This document shows, in pieces, positions 34,456 through 43,894 of a stretch of 64,000 bases of DNA (positions are counted from its first letter, which is position 1; every line of letters begins with the position of its first letter). The notes below the pieces were generated by a model. That model was not told the DNA's origin. It ran no database searches and was given only the letters and a program-made list of their open reading frames with translations. The translations under genes and the position numbers were made by a program. The DNA comes from Paenibacillus hunanensis (GTDB taxonomy: Bacteria; Bacillota; Bacilli; Paenibacillales; Paenibacillaceae): NCBI RefSeq assembly GCF_014645615.1, contig NZ_BMMB01000002.1, positions 496,001 through 560,000 of the forward strand. Reading direction: 5' to 3'.

Positions 34456-35496
34456 TCAGGAATGTGTAGCTACATACAGGCTGTATGCAATTGCTGGACG
34501 TGCCATTTCTACAAATTGAAACATCGCTGACGGCACACCTGCACCGACCTCGAATAGCTGAATACGATGGTCTGCATCCATTCCCAGATCCAGACCGATC
34601 TCATGCAGGCGTCCATCTAGCTGCTGCTCCATAAATTGTGCGAGCCTTAGCGCATACTGATGAATCCGTTGCTCGGTTGCACCGCCTACATCCTCATCAA
34701 ACTGATGCTTCAAAAAGCGGTTCCATGTGGTCGTCATCTGAAAGGTATGCTTGCTGTTCGTCACCTTACTATGCGGCTCGGACGAAATCCAGACGGCACA
34801 GAAGGCGACTACCCATTCATTTTGACCATTTTTGGCAAGATGCACACGGATATGAAAAGGAAGACCCTGCTTCGTCACGCTCGTTACGAGCTTTTGCAGA
34901 CAATACTTTTCACGAATGAGCATCTCCAGGAATTCCAGCATTTGCGTCTCATTCATCCGATGGGCATACTGCTGATCGAACACTTCAAATTCATTACCCT
35001 CTACACTAATCGTGAACGCGCCTTTCCCCGAGGTGCCTCGATCTGGCTTGGCGATTACTCGGCCATGCTTATGGATAAACGCCAGCCCTTTCGCCGCCTC
35101 GCGTAGCGTCTGAAAAGGGATCAAATACGTTTTTAGCTCCTCATCCTTGCGCAGCATATTGTACGCAACCGTCTTATGCACGGACATGCCGCGTAGCGTA
35201 TGGGTAAATGGAATCGTCTCCAGCTTACGATATACATCCTCGTACTTTTTGATACCGCGTCGCCGCATACGATCATAGATCACATCAGGATACGCAAATT
35301 CCTGCTCCACCCACTCGCCCTGCTCCAGACAATGACCGCGAATCCGGCACTGCTGCTCATCTACCCCAGCTGGATAAAAATAAAAAAAGTCTGCATCATA
35401 GCTTGCGGCTACGAGCGCATTGGCGATCAATAGCTCAGGCTCGACCTTCCAGCCAATCAGCAAGCCGATTGCCAGACGCCGCCTTTCCGTTGGCAT
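34456..35496 (-). CDS. YheC/YheD-family ATP-grasp protein, copy 1
   Basis: The 346-residue product has the YheC/YheD layout: an N-terminal 'IGLLIGWKVEPELLIANAL', then 'PDVIYDRMRRRG', then ATP-grasp elements 'GRVIAKPDRGTSGKGAF', 'FHIRVHLAKNGQNEW' and 'EIGLDLGMDADHRIQLFEV'. Family members are spore-coat-associated or make carboxylate-amine bonds of unknown substrate. The usual final 'E-x-N' metal ligand pair reads 'FEVGAG' here, so one ligand may be altered. It lies 86 nt from its paralog; both probably arose by tandem duplication. GGGTGGGGAAAGG precedes the ATG. Confidence 0.85.
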   Translation of the reverse strand: MPTERRRLAIGLLIGWKVEPELLIANALVAASYDADFFYFYPAGVDEQQCRIRGHCLEQGEWVEQEFAYPDVIYDRMRRRGIKKYEDVYRKLETIPFTHTLRGMSVHKTVAYNMLRKDEELKTYLIPFQTLREAAKGLAFIHKHGRVIAKPDRGTSGKGAFTISVEGNEFEVFDQQYAHRMNETQMLEFLEMLIREKYCLQKLVTSVTKQGLPFHIRVHLAKNGQNEWVVAFCAVWISSEPHSKVTNSKHTFQMTTTWNRFLKHQFDEDVGGATEQRIHQYALRLAQFMEQQLDGRLHEIGLDLGMDADHRIQLFEVGAGVPSAMFQFVEMARPAIAYSLYVATHS

Positions 35497-35582
35497 CCTT
35501 TCCCCACCCTTTCATAACTGCTCCTCTTCCTATCTATTACCATCATGATAGATCAATCGATAGAGAGGACGCTATATGTTTT

Positions 35583-36644
35583 TTATGGAGCTGTTGGCTC
35601 TGGCTCCGCTCCGGCAGCAATACGCAGACTGTATGCCATCGCTGGAAGCGCAATTTCTACAAAATGAAACATAGTCGAAGGAATACCCAGCCCTGCCTCA
35701 AATAAACGGATACCGCCTTGCTCATTCAAGCCGATATCCAGCCCAACCTCATGGAAGCCACCCTGGAGCTGCTCCTCCATAAACTGCGCCAGCTGGATCG
35801 CATAACGATGAATATGGCGATCGGTATTGCCACCTGGCTTCTCCTGAAGCTGTCTCTCCAAAAATAACTCCCATGTCGGAGCCACACGAAACGCATGCTC
35901 ACTGTTCGTTACCCGGATCGATGGGTGAAGCGAGAGCGAGGGAGCACAGAAGGCTACTATCCATTCGCCTTTGCCATCCTTGGTCACATGCACACGAATA
36001 TTAAAAGGAAATCCTTCTGCCGTGACGCTCTCCACGAGCTGCTGCAAGCAATATCTTTGCGGAAGCAGCATCTGTAATAGCTCCAGGAGCTGCGCTTCAT
36101 TCATCCGATGCGTATACTCCTGATCAGACACCTCGATCCAATCATCTTTTACCTGTACGACAAAGGTGCCTCTGCCGGAAGCTCCTTTATCTGCTTTGAG
36201 AATCACAGAGCGATATTTGAAAATGAACGCCAGTCCAGCATCTGCATCACGTAGCGTTTGAAAAGGGATCAGATACTTTCGCAGTGCCTCATCCTTGCGC
36301 AGCATGTTATAAATGACCGTCTTGCGTCCCCATCTGCCGCGTAGCGTATGGGTGAATGGCACATTTTCCAGCTTGCGATACACCTCGGTAAAGCCATCCA
36401 CCTCACGGCGGCGCATACGATCGTACACTACATCAGGATACGGAAATTCTCCCTTTTCCCATTGCCCCTCAATGAATTGAAAGCCCGTAATTCGGCGACG
36501 TTGCTCATCTACACCGACAGGGAAAAAGTAATAAAAATCTGCATGCAGACTGGCTGCGGCTAATGCACATGCCTTGAGCATAGCAGGCTCAATCTCCCAG
36601 CCGATCAGCAAGCCAATAATAGGTCGACGCTGCTGTTCCTGCAT
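35583..36644 (-). CDS. YheC/YheD-family ATP-grasp protein, copy 2
   Basis: The 353-residue paralog of the next gene shares collinear motifs: 'IIGLLIGWEIEPAMLKACAL', 'PDVVYDRMRRREV', 'KYLIPFQTLRDADAGLAFI', 'VILKADKGASGRGTFVVQV', 'FNIRVHVTKDGKGEW' and 'EVGLDIGLNEQGGIRLFEA'. As in copy 1, the terminal ligand region reads 'FEAGLG' in place of the usual 'E-x-N'. The C-terminus has a short Glu/Pro tail. The ATG at 36644 is 10 nt after AAGGAG. It lies 85 nt downstream of the GAP1-like gene and is likely co-transcribed with it. Confidence 0.85.
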   Translation of the reverse strand: MQEQQRRPIIGLLIGWEIEPAMLKACALAAASLHADFYYFFPVGVDEQRRRITGFQFIEGQWEKGEFPYPDVVYDRMRRREVDGFTEVYRKLENVPFTHTLRGRWGRKTVIYNMLRKDEALRKYLIPFQTLRDADAGLAFIFKYRSVILKADKGASGRGTFVVQVKDDWIEVSDQEYTHRMNEAQLLELLQMLLPQRYCLQQLVESVTAEGFPFNIRVHVTKDGKGEWIVAFCAPSLSLHPSIRVTNSEHAFRVAPTWELFLERQLQEKPGGNTDRHIHRYAIQLAQFMEEQLQGGFHEVGLDIGLNEQGGIRLFEAGLGIPSTMFHFVEIALPAMAYSLRIAAGAEPEPTAP

Positions 36645-36729
36645 CGGTGTCACACTCCTTATGAGAATAAGCATGGTGATGTGCCAATAGCCCGCTTTTC
36701 ATAAAAGAAGAGCGGGCGATCGGTGTAGC

Positions 36730-39700
36730 TTAATTGGTGCTGTCTGTCGTTGCTGTAGATAATGCTGTAATGATGTAGTCCACATCGCCAATACGAATGC
36801 TTTGCAGATTATCGATATTTGTCTTCGCTGGTAAAGCCAGACTCACTTCGTATGGATACACCTGTTGTAGCTCATCCGTTGTCAGCGTGAGCGAAGCTGG
36901 TGCTGTAGACTCGCCATCCTCGCTACTAGTATCCGATGTACCGGATGTTGTAGATGAAGACGTACCTGTACTCGACTCGGTGGATGGATTTCCTGCTGAT
37001 GTCGAAGAAGAGGTATTCGTTTGGTCTGTAGCACTGGATGATGTTCCACTAGCAGATGACGCGGAGCCAGTGTCTGTTCCTCGGGAGGTCTCTGCGCCTG
37101 TCGAATCATTACTGGATGCAGCCTCACCACTGGAAGTCATACCGGCTGCTCCATCTGTCTTCGAATCGCTCGATTCCGATGTACCGCAGGACAGCTGCGG
37201 ATCTAGCTTTTCATAGTTGATCTGTTGACCATCCTTGAGTAGCAATGTCGCTTTTTTCGGCTCAAAGGCAACACATGGCTCCATCATTTTAAAATGAAAT
37301 ACAAGGCGTACTGCTTCGGCTCCAGTTGTGCCAGCTTCCGCATTCGTTGCACCCGTAGCATCGGTATCTGTTCCCCTGTCGGAGCTGTTGCCACTGGAAT
37401 TGGAGCTATCTCCTGTTCCCTTACCTGTTGTTCCTGTCGCAGACGAGGACGCGAGCGTGATCGTTGGCGCTGTGGACGCCGAAGCTACCGTATTGGAAGC
37501 CGTGCTTCCCTCTGTGTCTGCACGATCTGCATTGTCATTGCTAGAGGATTGCCCATCCGTACCAGAGGAAGTTCCACCATTAGCACCACTGACTGTCACC
37601 AGTACATCTGGCAAGTCATCCGGGTTAATAGCAGGCTTCTGTGGTGTATTCGTTTGTGGGACGGTTGCTACCGTCTGATTGCCGCCGCCAAACACATTAA
37701 CGAGATACACGGACAAGCCACCTACCGCACCGATGGCGAGTAGCCCCACCACGACAAGCATAGGCAAGCGACGACGATTGCGGCGCAGCCATTTTTGCCA
37801 TGGCGTCGCCAGCTCGTCTCTGGCACGATCATATACCGCTGCCAGTGCAGGCTTGTTCGCAGGCGCACCCTGCTTGAGCGGACTGCGTCGGAATGCTTCA
37901 CGATCATGCTTACGGAAATAAGCTAAAATAGCCGCTTCATATGCAGGCACAAAGCGCGGCTTGCCACCTTTGCCACGCGAGCTGCTACTTTCTCGGCTAC
38001 GATCCTCGCCACGCTCGGATGAGCGCTCACGTCGACGTTCGCCCGCAGCAACTTCACCAGACATCATAAAGGCAGGCTGACCCTCTGACCATGCAAAAAA
38101 GTCGTACATCGTCTGCTCCGACGATGCCTGCTTCCGCACTTCCTCCACCAGTGTGGAGTAATCCAGATCATTCACGGTAGCGCTATACGCAAAAGCTACC
38201 GGCAGACGCTCAAAGCGTCCGCTCCGAATATCCTCGCCCAGCCAGGAGCGTCCAAGCTTCTGCACCTCGTCCTTCTCAGCAGGTGGTAGCTTGTCCATCT
38301 CCTCTACCCAGTCCACATCCATACTGGTTGCACTATCATCGAACCAGCAATACAGCAGCTGAAGCGCACGCTTCTTACCGTTCAAGCGACGCTCTGCCCG
38401 GGATGGATCTTCGTCACTCGGCAATGGATAGCCCAGAAAATCTGCCTGTAGCAGACGACTGCGCGTCAGTGTCGACCATTCCAGCTCACTTAGCAAAATA
38501 CGCTCCGTTGCAATACGCATCTGCTCGCCGATACCTGACTGCTTCCACGCCTGTTCGTTCACGTTCGGCTGCTTGCCCATCTCCAACCGATCTAGTAAAC
38601 GGAATACCTCACTTGCCTCAGCCAGCATATCGCTGCTACCCCGCAATGCTTCGGTAAATGACTGCCCGGCTTGCAGACGATAATCATCCAGCTCCAGCAA
38701 TTGCGGATACCGACTTCCCCACTCGGCAGTCAGTCGAATCACTTCCTCTACCGAGCCTGCCTGACGGAACTTGCGTTCAATTAGCGGTGTCAGCAACTGT
38801 GCCGCAAGCTTGGGCTGATTGCCCACGAGCTTGAGAAATTCCTCATACAGCGGTGGGTTCTTTTCTAACAGAGCATATAGCGCCTGCACATCCGTTCCCT
38901 GCTGGCGACTAACCGCATTATGAATAGCGATCACAAAATAATTTACGATCTTACGTCCGGTATGCTGTGGATCAATCTCATAATAATCAGCAAATGCATC
39001 TGCGACTGCCGTCTCCGGCACCTCGCCTGCACGCACACGATCAAATTCGCGATCAAACCGTGACAGGAACAGATCATTCAGACGCATCGCCGTTTCCAGC
39101 GCACCCTCGGGACGCAGATGACGCAGCAACGCTTGCAGAATGTGCGCACGATGGCTGGTATAGAGCGATTCGTCGCCCTGCTCCACACGATACAGAATCG
39201 TCCATTCATCATACTGCGCTGGATCAGGTAATGCCTCTGATGCAGCATCTATCCCTGCCTGTCCATGATCAGCGAATTCCTGTAGCTCCTTCAGCTTCTC
39301 CGGACGAGTCAGATGCTGCCACGCATAATCGATATACAGCTGACCTGCTTTGCCTGCCTGTGCTGCCTGAATCCGTCCATTACTCAGGTCGAAAATGTAC
39401 TCTCGCTCCAGATTCCGATCTCCAGCGCGGATCGAGCCACTCTCTACGAATAGCACCTGCATCCCTTTACGGCTTTCCGGTTCCTTCGCATACGTTGTGA
39501 AGCCCAGCCGACGACGGAATGCATACGGCAAGGCTAGCATCAGCACCTGTAGCAGACGATTCGCTTGTACAGGTAGCTCACGTACAGGCACATTCAGCGA
39601 AATATATACTTTACGATGGCGATGAATCGCGGACATGACCGCGCCCAATAGCTGGCGAAATAACGTTTCATCCAGCCCCAGTTCGCTCAATACCGCACGC

Positions 39701-40173
39701 GGATCAAGCGCTGGCGCGGTATCGCGTACAGGCACATCTTCCAGCTCATCTAGCTCTGCTCCCTGATCGGTATCGTACTGTTCGCGGAAGTCGGCATGTA
39801 GCCAGCGATCATAATGATGCACCCATTCCTCACCACGCATCGCTGGAATCACATAGTTATGTGTAAAAAACGCACTGCGCAGACCTGTAAAATCAGTCGG
39901 CACATATACGCTCTGTCCCAGCACCATATCGCGGTTGTCCAGCCGAACAAGCTGGAGTGCTGCCGGGTAGAGCGCTGCGTCCTTTTCGCCCTGCGCCTGT
40001 AGCTGCACAGGAGCATCATAGGCGCACAACGGATGAAGATTCTTTTTAATAAAGGAAGGATCAAGACCGGGAGAACGAGCGACTGTATCATAGCCTTCTG
40101 TCGTACGGAAAATTCCGCTCTTCTCGCGTGTGTACAGCTGCTGCTGAATACGAGCGTCCGAAACTAGATTCAA
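36730..40173 (-). CDS. GAP1-like (GTPase-associated protein 1) membrane protein
   Basis: The 1147-residue product begins 'IQQQLYTREKSGIFRTTEGY', followed by 'LDPSFIKKNLHPLCAYDAP', a pattern I recognise as the GAP1-N2 type domain of GTPase-associated proteins. A long helical cytosolic region follows. One transmembrane segment lies at about 802-824 ('LPMLVVVGLLAIGAVGGLSV') after a basic cluster. The outer part has two Ser/Thr/Gly-rich stretches flanking small beta domains with two Cys ('EPCVAF', 'LSCGTS'). It starts with TTG, overlapping the GTPase gene by 4 nt (TTGA), with GGGAG 8-9 nt upstream. The tight coupling supports a GTPase partnership. Topology (inside N, outside C) is inferred from charge. 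Confidence 0.78.
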   Translation of the reverse strand: MNLVSDARIQQQLYTREKSGIFRTTEGYDTVARSPGLDPSFIKKNLHPLCAYDAPVQLQAQGEKDAALYPAALQLVRLDNRDMVLGQSVYVPTDFTGLRSAFFTHNYVIPAMRGEEWVHHYDRWLHADFREQYDTDQGAELDELEDVPVRDTAPALDPRAVLSELGLDETLFRQLLGAVMSAIHRHRKVYISLNVPVRELPVQANRLLQVLMLALPYAFRRRLGFTTYAKEPESRKGMQVLFVESGSIRAGDRNLEREYIFDLSNGRIQAAQAGKAGQLYIDYAWQHLTRPEKLKELQEFADHGQAGIDAASEALPDPAQYDEWTILYRVEQGDESLYTSHRAHILQALLRHLRPEGALETAMRLNDLFLSRFDREFDRVRAGEVPETAVADAFADYYEIDPQHTGRKIVNYFVIAIHNAVSRQQGTDVQALYALLEKNPPLYEEFLKLVGNQPKLAAQLLTPLIERKFRQAGSVEEVIRLTAEWGSRYPQLLELDDYRLQAGQSFTEALRGSSDMLAEASEVFRLLDRLEMGKQPNVNEQAWKQSGIGEQMRIATERILLSELEWSTLTRSRLLQADFLGYPLPSDEDPSRAERRLNGKKRALQLLYCWFDDSATSMDVDWVEEMDKLPPAEKDEVQKLGRSWLGEDIRSGRFERLPVAFAYSATVNDLDYSTLVEEVRKQASSEQTMYDFFAWSEGQPAFMMSGEVAAGERRRERSSERGEDRSRESSSSRGKGGKPRFVPAYEAAILAYFRKHDREAFRRSPLKQGAPANKPALAAVYDRARDELATPWQKWLRRNRRRLPMLVVVGLLAIGAVGGLSVYLVNVFGGGNQTVATVPQTNTPQKPAINPDDLPDVLVTVSGANGGTSSGTDGQSSSNDNADRADTEGSTASNTVASASTAPTITLASSSATGTTGKGTGDSSNSSGNSSDRGTDTDATGATNAEAGTTGAEAVRLVFHFKMMEPCVAFEPKKATLLLKDGQQINYEKLDPQLSCGTSESSDSKTDGAAGMTSSGEAASSNDSTGAETSRGTDTGSASSASGTSSSATDQTNTSSSTSAGNPSTESSTGTSSSTTSGTSDTSSEDGESTAPASLTLTTDELQQVYPYEVSLALPAKTNIDNLQSIRIGDVDYIITALSTATTDSTN

Positions 40174-41432
40174 GTCTGTCGTCTCCCTTCGATATAATTC
40201 AGTTTGTACATCAGCCAGATAAATGGCTCATCGACGCGGATCGGGCTCACGACGCTTTGCAGCTTCTGCTCGACCGGATTGCTACCGAGCGCAGAGACAG
40301 CAAAATAAGCCGTATCCTTGAAATACACATCCATCGTGCCTTTAAATGGACGATCCACACGCTCGATAAAGCGGCGAATCTCGCCATCGATATTTTCATA
40401 TTCATCCAGATCGAAATGTCCACGGTGTACAACATTGTGGAAAATATTACTGTTCGACTTGATATATTCACCATCATCGCCACGCAGCGATTCCAGCATG
40501 TCGCTCTTGGTCAGCACGACTGCGGTTGGAATATCGGTCTTGCTATCCTCCTGATGGGCGATAAAGTCGCTGAACAGCGTCAGTACCACATCACGCGGCT
40601 CATCATAACGCGACACCCATTCTCCGCGTGTATCACCCAGCTTCAAGCGGATGCGATCACGGATCGAACGAATTTGCAGCGGATCGACCATGAACAGGAT
40701 GCCTGCGGAGTTTTTGATATGCTGACCGTGCAGACCGAGGTAGTCCTGATCGACCATACCTTCACCCGCTACATCAAAGAACACCAGCGTAAGCGGTGGC
40801 TTGGATTCATCACGGAATACAAATTGGAAAATAAACGGCTCCTGCATCCGCTCCTTCTGTGTCGAAGCGAGCAGATCGCCACGTTCAAATAAAGGCTCTT
40901 CATAGTTCATACGGAACTTACGGCTAATCTCCGTCGTCAGTGGCATACATGCCGCATCAAAACGATCTGCGGTGGAATTTTGCAGCGTATGAATGAGTGC
41001 AGTCATATAGACCGACTTCCCAACCTGCGAAGCGCCGACGATCGAAATGATATTACTCGGCACCTTGCCTGCCGTTACAGGCAGCTCATTATGACAATGC
41101 GGGCACAGACGGCGCCGCGTCACTTCACCATAACGATCATTCAGACCGACCAACACCTGATCCGAATAAATACGGTGCTCCTCCGGTACATCCTGAGGAC
41201 GCAAGACCGCCTCCATATCATGGATCGTATCCAGCCCAAAGCGTGCGCGATAACGATTCAGCCTTGCATCCTCGCGCAACGCATAATCCTCATCATCCTC
41301 ACGGTGATGACTCGCCCGAAACTCTACCTCATCCGGTTCGAATTTGTTAAAGCAATACGGGCATACAATATCGTAATATAGCGGTCTGGGTTCGGATTCC
41401 GGCTTACGTTTAAACCAGTCGAAAATGTTCAT
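40170..41432 (-). CDS. zinc-ribbon P-loop GTPase (DO-GTPase2-like)
   Basis: The 420-residue protein has a split zinc ribbon (Cys24/Cys27 and Cys110/Cys113) separated by a charged insert of about 80 residues. A GTPase domain follows: P-loop 'GASQVGKSVY' (133-142), Walker B/G3 'LVFFDVAGEG' (217-225) and G4 'VVLTKSD' (305-311). This combination matches the double-GTPase 2 (DO-GTPase2) group that is typically encoded with GAP1 proteins. It is cytosolic. The ATG at 41432 is preferred, about 9 nt after AGGGGGAAG; a TTG at 41441 is possible. The downstream GAP1-like gene overlaps by 4 nt, so the two products are probably made in equal amounts. Confidence 0.82.
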   Translation of the reverse strand: MNIFDWFKRKPESEPRPLYYDIVCPYCFNKFEPDEVEFRASHHREDDEDYALREDARLNRYRARFGLDTIHDMEAVLRPQDVPEEHRIYSDQVLVGLNDRYGEVTRRRLCPHCHNELPVTAGKVPSNIISIVGASQVGKSVYMTALIHTLQNSTADRFDAACMPLTTEISRKFRMNYEEPLFERGDLLASTQKERMQEPFIFQFVFRDESKPPLTLVFFDVAGEGMVDQDYLGLHGQHIKNSAGILFMVDPLQIRSIRDRIRLKLGDTRGEWVSRYDEPRDVVLTLFSDFIAHQEDSKTDIPTAVVLTKSDMLESLRGDDGEYIKSNSNIFHNVVHRGHFDLDEYENIDGEIRRFIERVDRPFKGTMDVYFKDTAYFAVSALGSNPVEQKLQSVVSPIRVDEPFIWLMYKLNYIEGRRQT

Positions 41433-41448
41433 ATCCCCCAACTTCCCC

Positions 41449-42144
41449 CTACTCCAAAATTAATTCGTACAGTTGTCCATACCTACGTCCATCGGTAAAA
41501 AAGAGACGCACATATTCATTTTTGCCAATCTCAATCGCAGGCAGCTCCGTACGTCCAGCGCGAAAAGGCTCAGCGAACGGATAGACTACACCATCCTCAC
41601 GGCTTGCAGGATAGCCACCTTCCTTTTTCACATAACAGAGCACATCACGCTCGACGGGAACCTCGGCATGCACCTCGATCCGTACCGTTTTGCGTTTACT
41701 AAACCAGCTTGCTTGCTGACGAACGGAATAACGAATCTTCGCTTTACCTGCGCTCAGCTCTACGCGATTACCACCATCATGCTGGCGAACAAGCACCATC
41801 TCGCCGTCCTGCTCGACCGCCAGATGAACCCGATACGCCACCTTGCCAAAATGATCTAATCGCTCGCGGTAGCCATTGGTCGCTTTATATTCCTCACGAG
41901 TGTACAGCTTAAATGTGCGGTGCGGAGGAAATGAATCCGAGGCATGCTCTGCGGTGGTGGCATCGCGATGATCCATAGCCAACGAAGAACTACCATGCTC
42001 CTCTCCGTTATTTAGCTTTTCGATATAGACGGCTTCTGCATCGCGTGGCCATAACCAGCGCAGCATGCACCAGCCCTCCTCTGCCTGAGCAGTCAATCCG
42101 CGAATAACCCGTTCATCTCCGGGCTCGGCGTCCACATAACGCAT
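41449..42144 (-). CDS. hypothetical beta-rich protein in the GTPase operon
   Basis: The 231-residue soluble protein is rich in predicted beta strands. It seems to contain two halves joined by a Ser/His-rich linker ('NGEEHGSSSLAMDHRD'), with 'YRVHLAVEQDGEMVLV' and 'TVRIEVHAEVPVERDVLCYV' suggesting immunoglobulin-like or FN3-like sandwiches. No catalytic motif is seen and I do not recognise a family. The ATG at 42144 has GGAGGGAGAGG directly upstream; the frame to 42189 would contain it. It lies 16 nt before the GTPase start, so it belongs to the GTPase/GAP1 operon and may be an adaptor. Confidence 0.72.
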   Translation of the reverse strand: MRYVDAEPGDERVIRGLTAQAEEGWCMLRWLWPRDAEAVYIEKLNNGEEHGSSSLAMDHRDATTAEHASDSFPPHRTFKLYTREEYKATNGYRERLDHFGKVAYRVHLAVEQDGEMVLVRQHDGGNRVELSAGKAKIRYSVRQQASWFSKRKTVRIEVHAEVPVERDVLCYVKKEGGYPASREDGVVYPFAEPFRAGRTELPAIEIGKNEYVRLFFTDGRRYGQLYELILE

Positions 42145-42559
42145 CGCACCCTCTCCCTCCTCTGTAGGCATATATTTCAAATGATTCATACCCGATGTAT
42201 ATTCATTACTTCTGTATATTCACTGCTTGATGTCGTCTATGTCGCTAGATCGTGTTTCTTCTTTTCATTGTAAACTAGAATGCGCCGGATACCTAACGGT
42301 AACGATCACCTATCGCTCGCTAGATACAATGGCAGGGCAGGAATGCTCCCTGCCCTGTAGTTATGATGTTCGTTTATATGGAGCTGTAATTCTAGCTTGT
42401 CTATTCATACAGCTTGTAGCTTGTGTAGATACATAATTAATTTGAAAGAAGCATCATAGATAAGCGCTATCTATCGTCTATACGTGCTGATTAGCTCATG
42501 CACCGATCCATGTCGATATCTATAACTATCTTCATCTACTCCGATCAATATCCGTATCC
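42145..42559. other. intergenic region between tubulin/VWA and GTPase operons
   Basis: No gene is supported in this 415-nt region. It contains the CAGGGCAGG hairpin at 42332-42357 and should hold a promoter for the 231-residue protein/GTPase/GAP1 set. No confident boxes were found. Confidence 0.5.
42332..42357. terminator. GC-rich hairpin, likely end of the tubulin-like operon
   Basis: CAGGGCAGG pairs perfectly with CCTGCCCTG over 9 bp with a 7-8-nt loop. No T-run follows on either strand, so it could be a factor-dependent stop or an RNA-processing or stability hairpin. Confidence 0.45.
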
Positions 42560-43849
42560 TTACCGCTGGAATGTACGCCCTCCATCACCTGGACGTCTAC
42601 GACGTGGCGAACCAGCCGAAGGCGTAGGCGGTGGTGGTGCTTCGCCGCGACGAATCAGACGCTTATTGTTTTCACCAATCGGTATGATCAGCGTGAATAG
42701 CGAGATAATGAGCGCCATCAGCATGATCGCGAAGAAACGGACGACACTGTCTGTCCATGACCAATCTGTTTTCCCGATGCCCCATTCTAATAGCAGACCT
42801 GCCAGCAGACCGCCGACACCGCCACCGATACCGAAGCTGCGCGCCAGGAATCGATTGTCGAACATCAAGCCCAGTCCGACACCGAGCAAGGCCCCGATCA
42901 GCATCATAAGCACTACATGCAGAATTTGATAATACAGATTGCTGTTAAACGGCTCGCTGCGTTCAGTTACCAGTGTGCGTTTATCCAGTGTATCGTAGAT
43001 TTTCTGGAACGTCTGCGTCAGATCGGTTGCCTGCGCCACGCCATAATATTGTCCTCCTGTTTGCGAAGCGATCTCGGTCAACAGATTCTGACCGCCATCT
43101 GCTGCAAGGCTCAGACCGACCGTATTGACCACGATCCCGCGATCACGATACGGCTGTAAGGAAGACATATCCAGATCGCTATAACCATCCGACAGCATAA
43201 TGACCGTTACGCCGCGATCCGATTGCTCCTGCTGCTTGATTTGATCCATCGTTGTGCTCAAGGCAGCGGTGAAATTCGTTCCCCCTGCTCGTATGTTCAA
43301 GCTATCAATTACTGTATCAATCTGCTGCCGTGAAGACGAATTCAGCTCGGTTAGTGGCAAGGCCACCCGTGCATCCCCGCTAAATTCGATAATGCCGACA
43401 CGCATATCATCCTTCATGGAATTGACCATGTTTTTCACAGCCTGATAACGCAGATTCTGTGGATCGGTCTGGCTCATACTACCCGAGTCATCCACGACCA
43501 CCACGACATCCTTTACCGTACGCGCTCCGTTAAAATCAAGCTGGTACAGTGCCTCGGCAGCAATACCGCCGACCAGCATCACCACGAGTGTAGCGGGTAC
43601 GAGTAGCTTCCACGAAATATCCGCATACCGCTGACGCCATGATGCACCATTCAGCTTCGGCGAGATCATCTCAGCCAGCAGATAGAAAATCCCGATCATC
43701 AAGCTAATCACGCCAAAATAAATCCCCATCAGCAGGATACGTGGCATCCGATCCAGATACAAATGAAGCAGCCATTCGCTAAAAATAAATCCAAGCGCTC
43801 CGCCGATCAGACTGAAAAATACAAGAAGCCAATTGACCTTTCGCTGCAT
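42560..43849 (-). CDS. membrane VWA-domain protein
   Basis: The 429-residue product has three N-terminal transmembrane helices, then a von Willebrand A domain starting 'VKDVVVVVDDSGSMS' with an intact MIDAS DxSxS (120-124), 'GGTNFTAAL' and 'VTVIMLSDGYSDLD'. Further helices follow ('VVLMMLIGALLGVGLGLMF' and two more), then a cytosolic Pro/Arg-rich tail 'EAPPPPTPSAGSPRRRR'. This resembles BatA/BatB-like metal-dependent binding proteins. The VWA domain probably faces outside, inferred from helix count. The ATG at 43849 is 11 nt after AAAGGGG; a GTG at 43861 overlaps that site. It is the third gene after the tubulin-like and pseudo-tubulin genes. Confidence 0.86.
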   Translation of the reverse strand: MQRKVNWLLVFFSLIGGALGFIFSEWLLHLYLDRMPRILLMGIYFGVISLMIGIFYLLAEMISPKLNGASWRQRYADISWKLLVPATLVVMLVGGIAAEALYQLDFNGARTVKDVVVVVDDSGSMSQTDPQNLRYQAVKNMVNSMKDDMRVGIIEFSGDARVALPLTELNSSSRQQIDTVIDSLNIRAGGTNFTAALSTTMDQIKQQEQSDRGVTVIMLSDGYSDLDMSSLQPYRDRGIVVNTVGLSLAADGGQNLLTEIASQTGGQYYGVAQATDLTQTFQKIYDTLDKRTLVTERSEPFNSNLYYQILHVVLMMLIGALLGVGLGLMFDNRFLARSFGIGGGVGGLLAGLLLEWGIGKTDWSWTDSVVRFFAIMLMALIISLFTLIIPIGENNKRLIRRGEAPPPPTPSAGSPRRRRPGDGGRTFQR

Positions 43850-43894
43850 GCTGGGCTTCACCCCTTTCTGAATATCATCCTGTACTACTCCCTA

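Noticed and set aside
36797..37678. Long plus-strand frames opposite the GAP1-like gene
   Set aside because: They are shadows of the Ser/Thr-rich low-complexity coding region on the minus strand.
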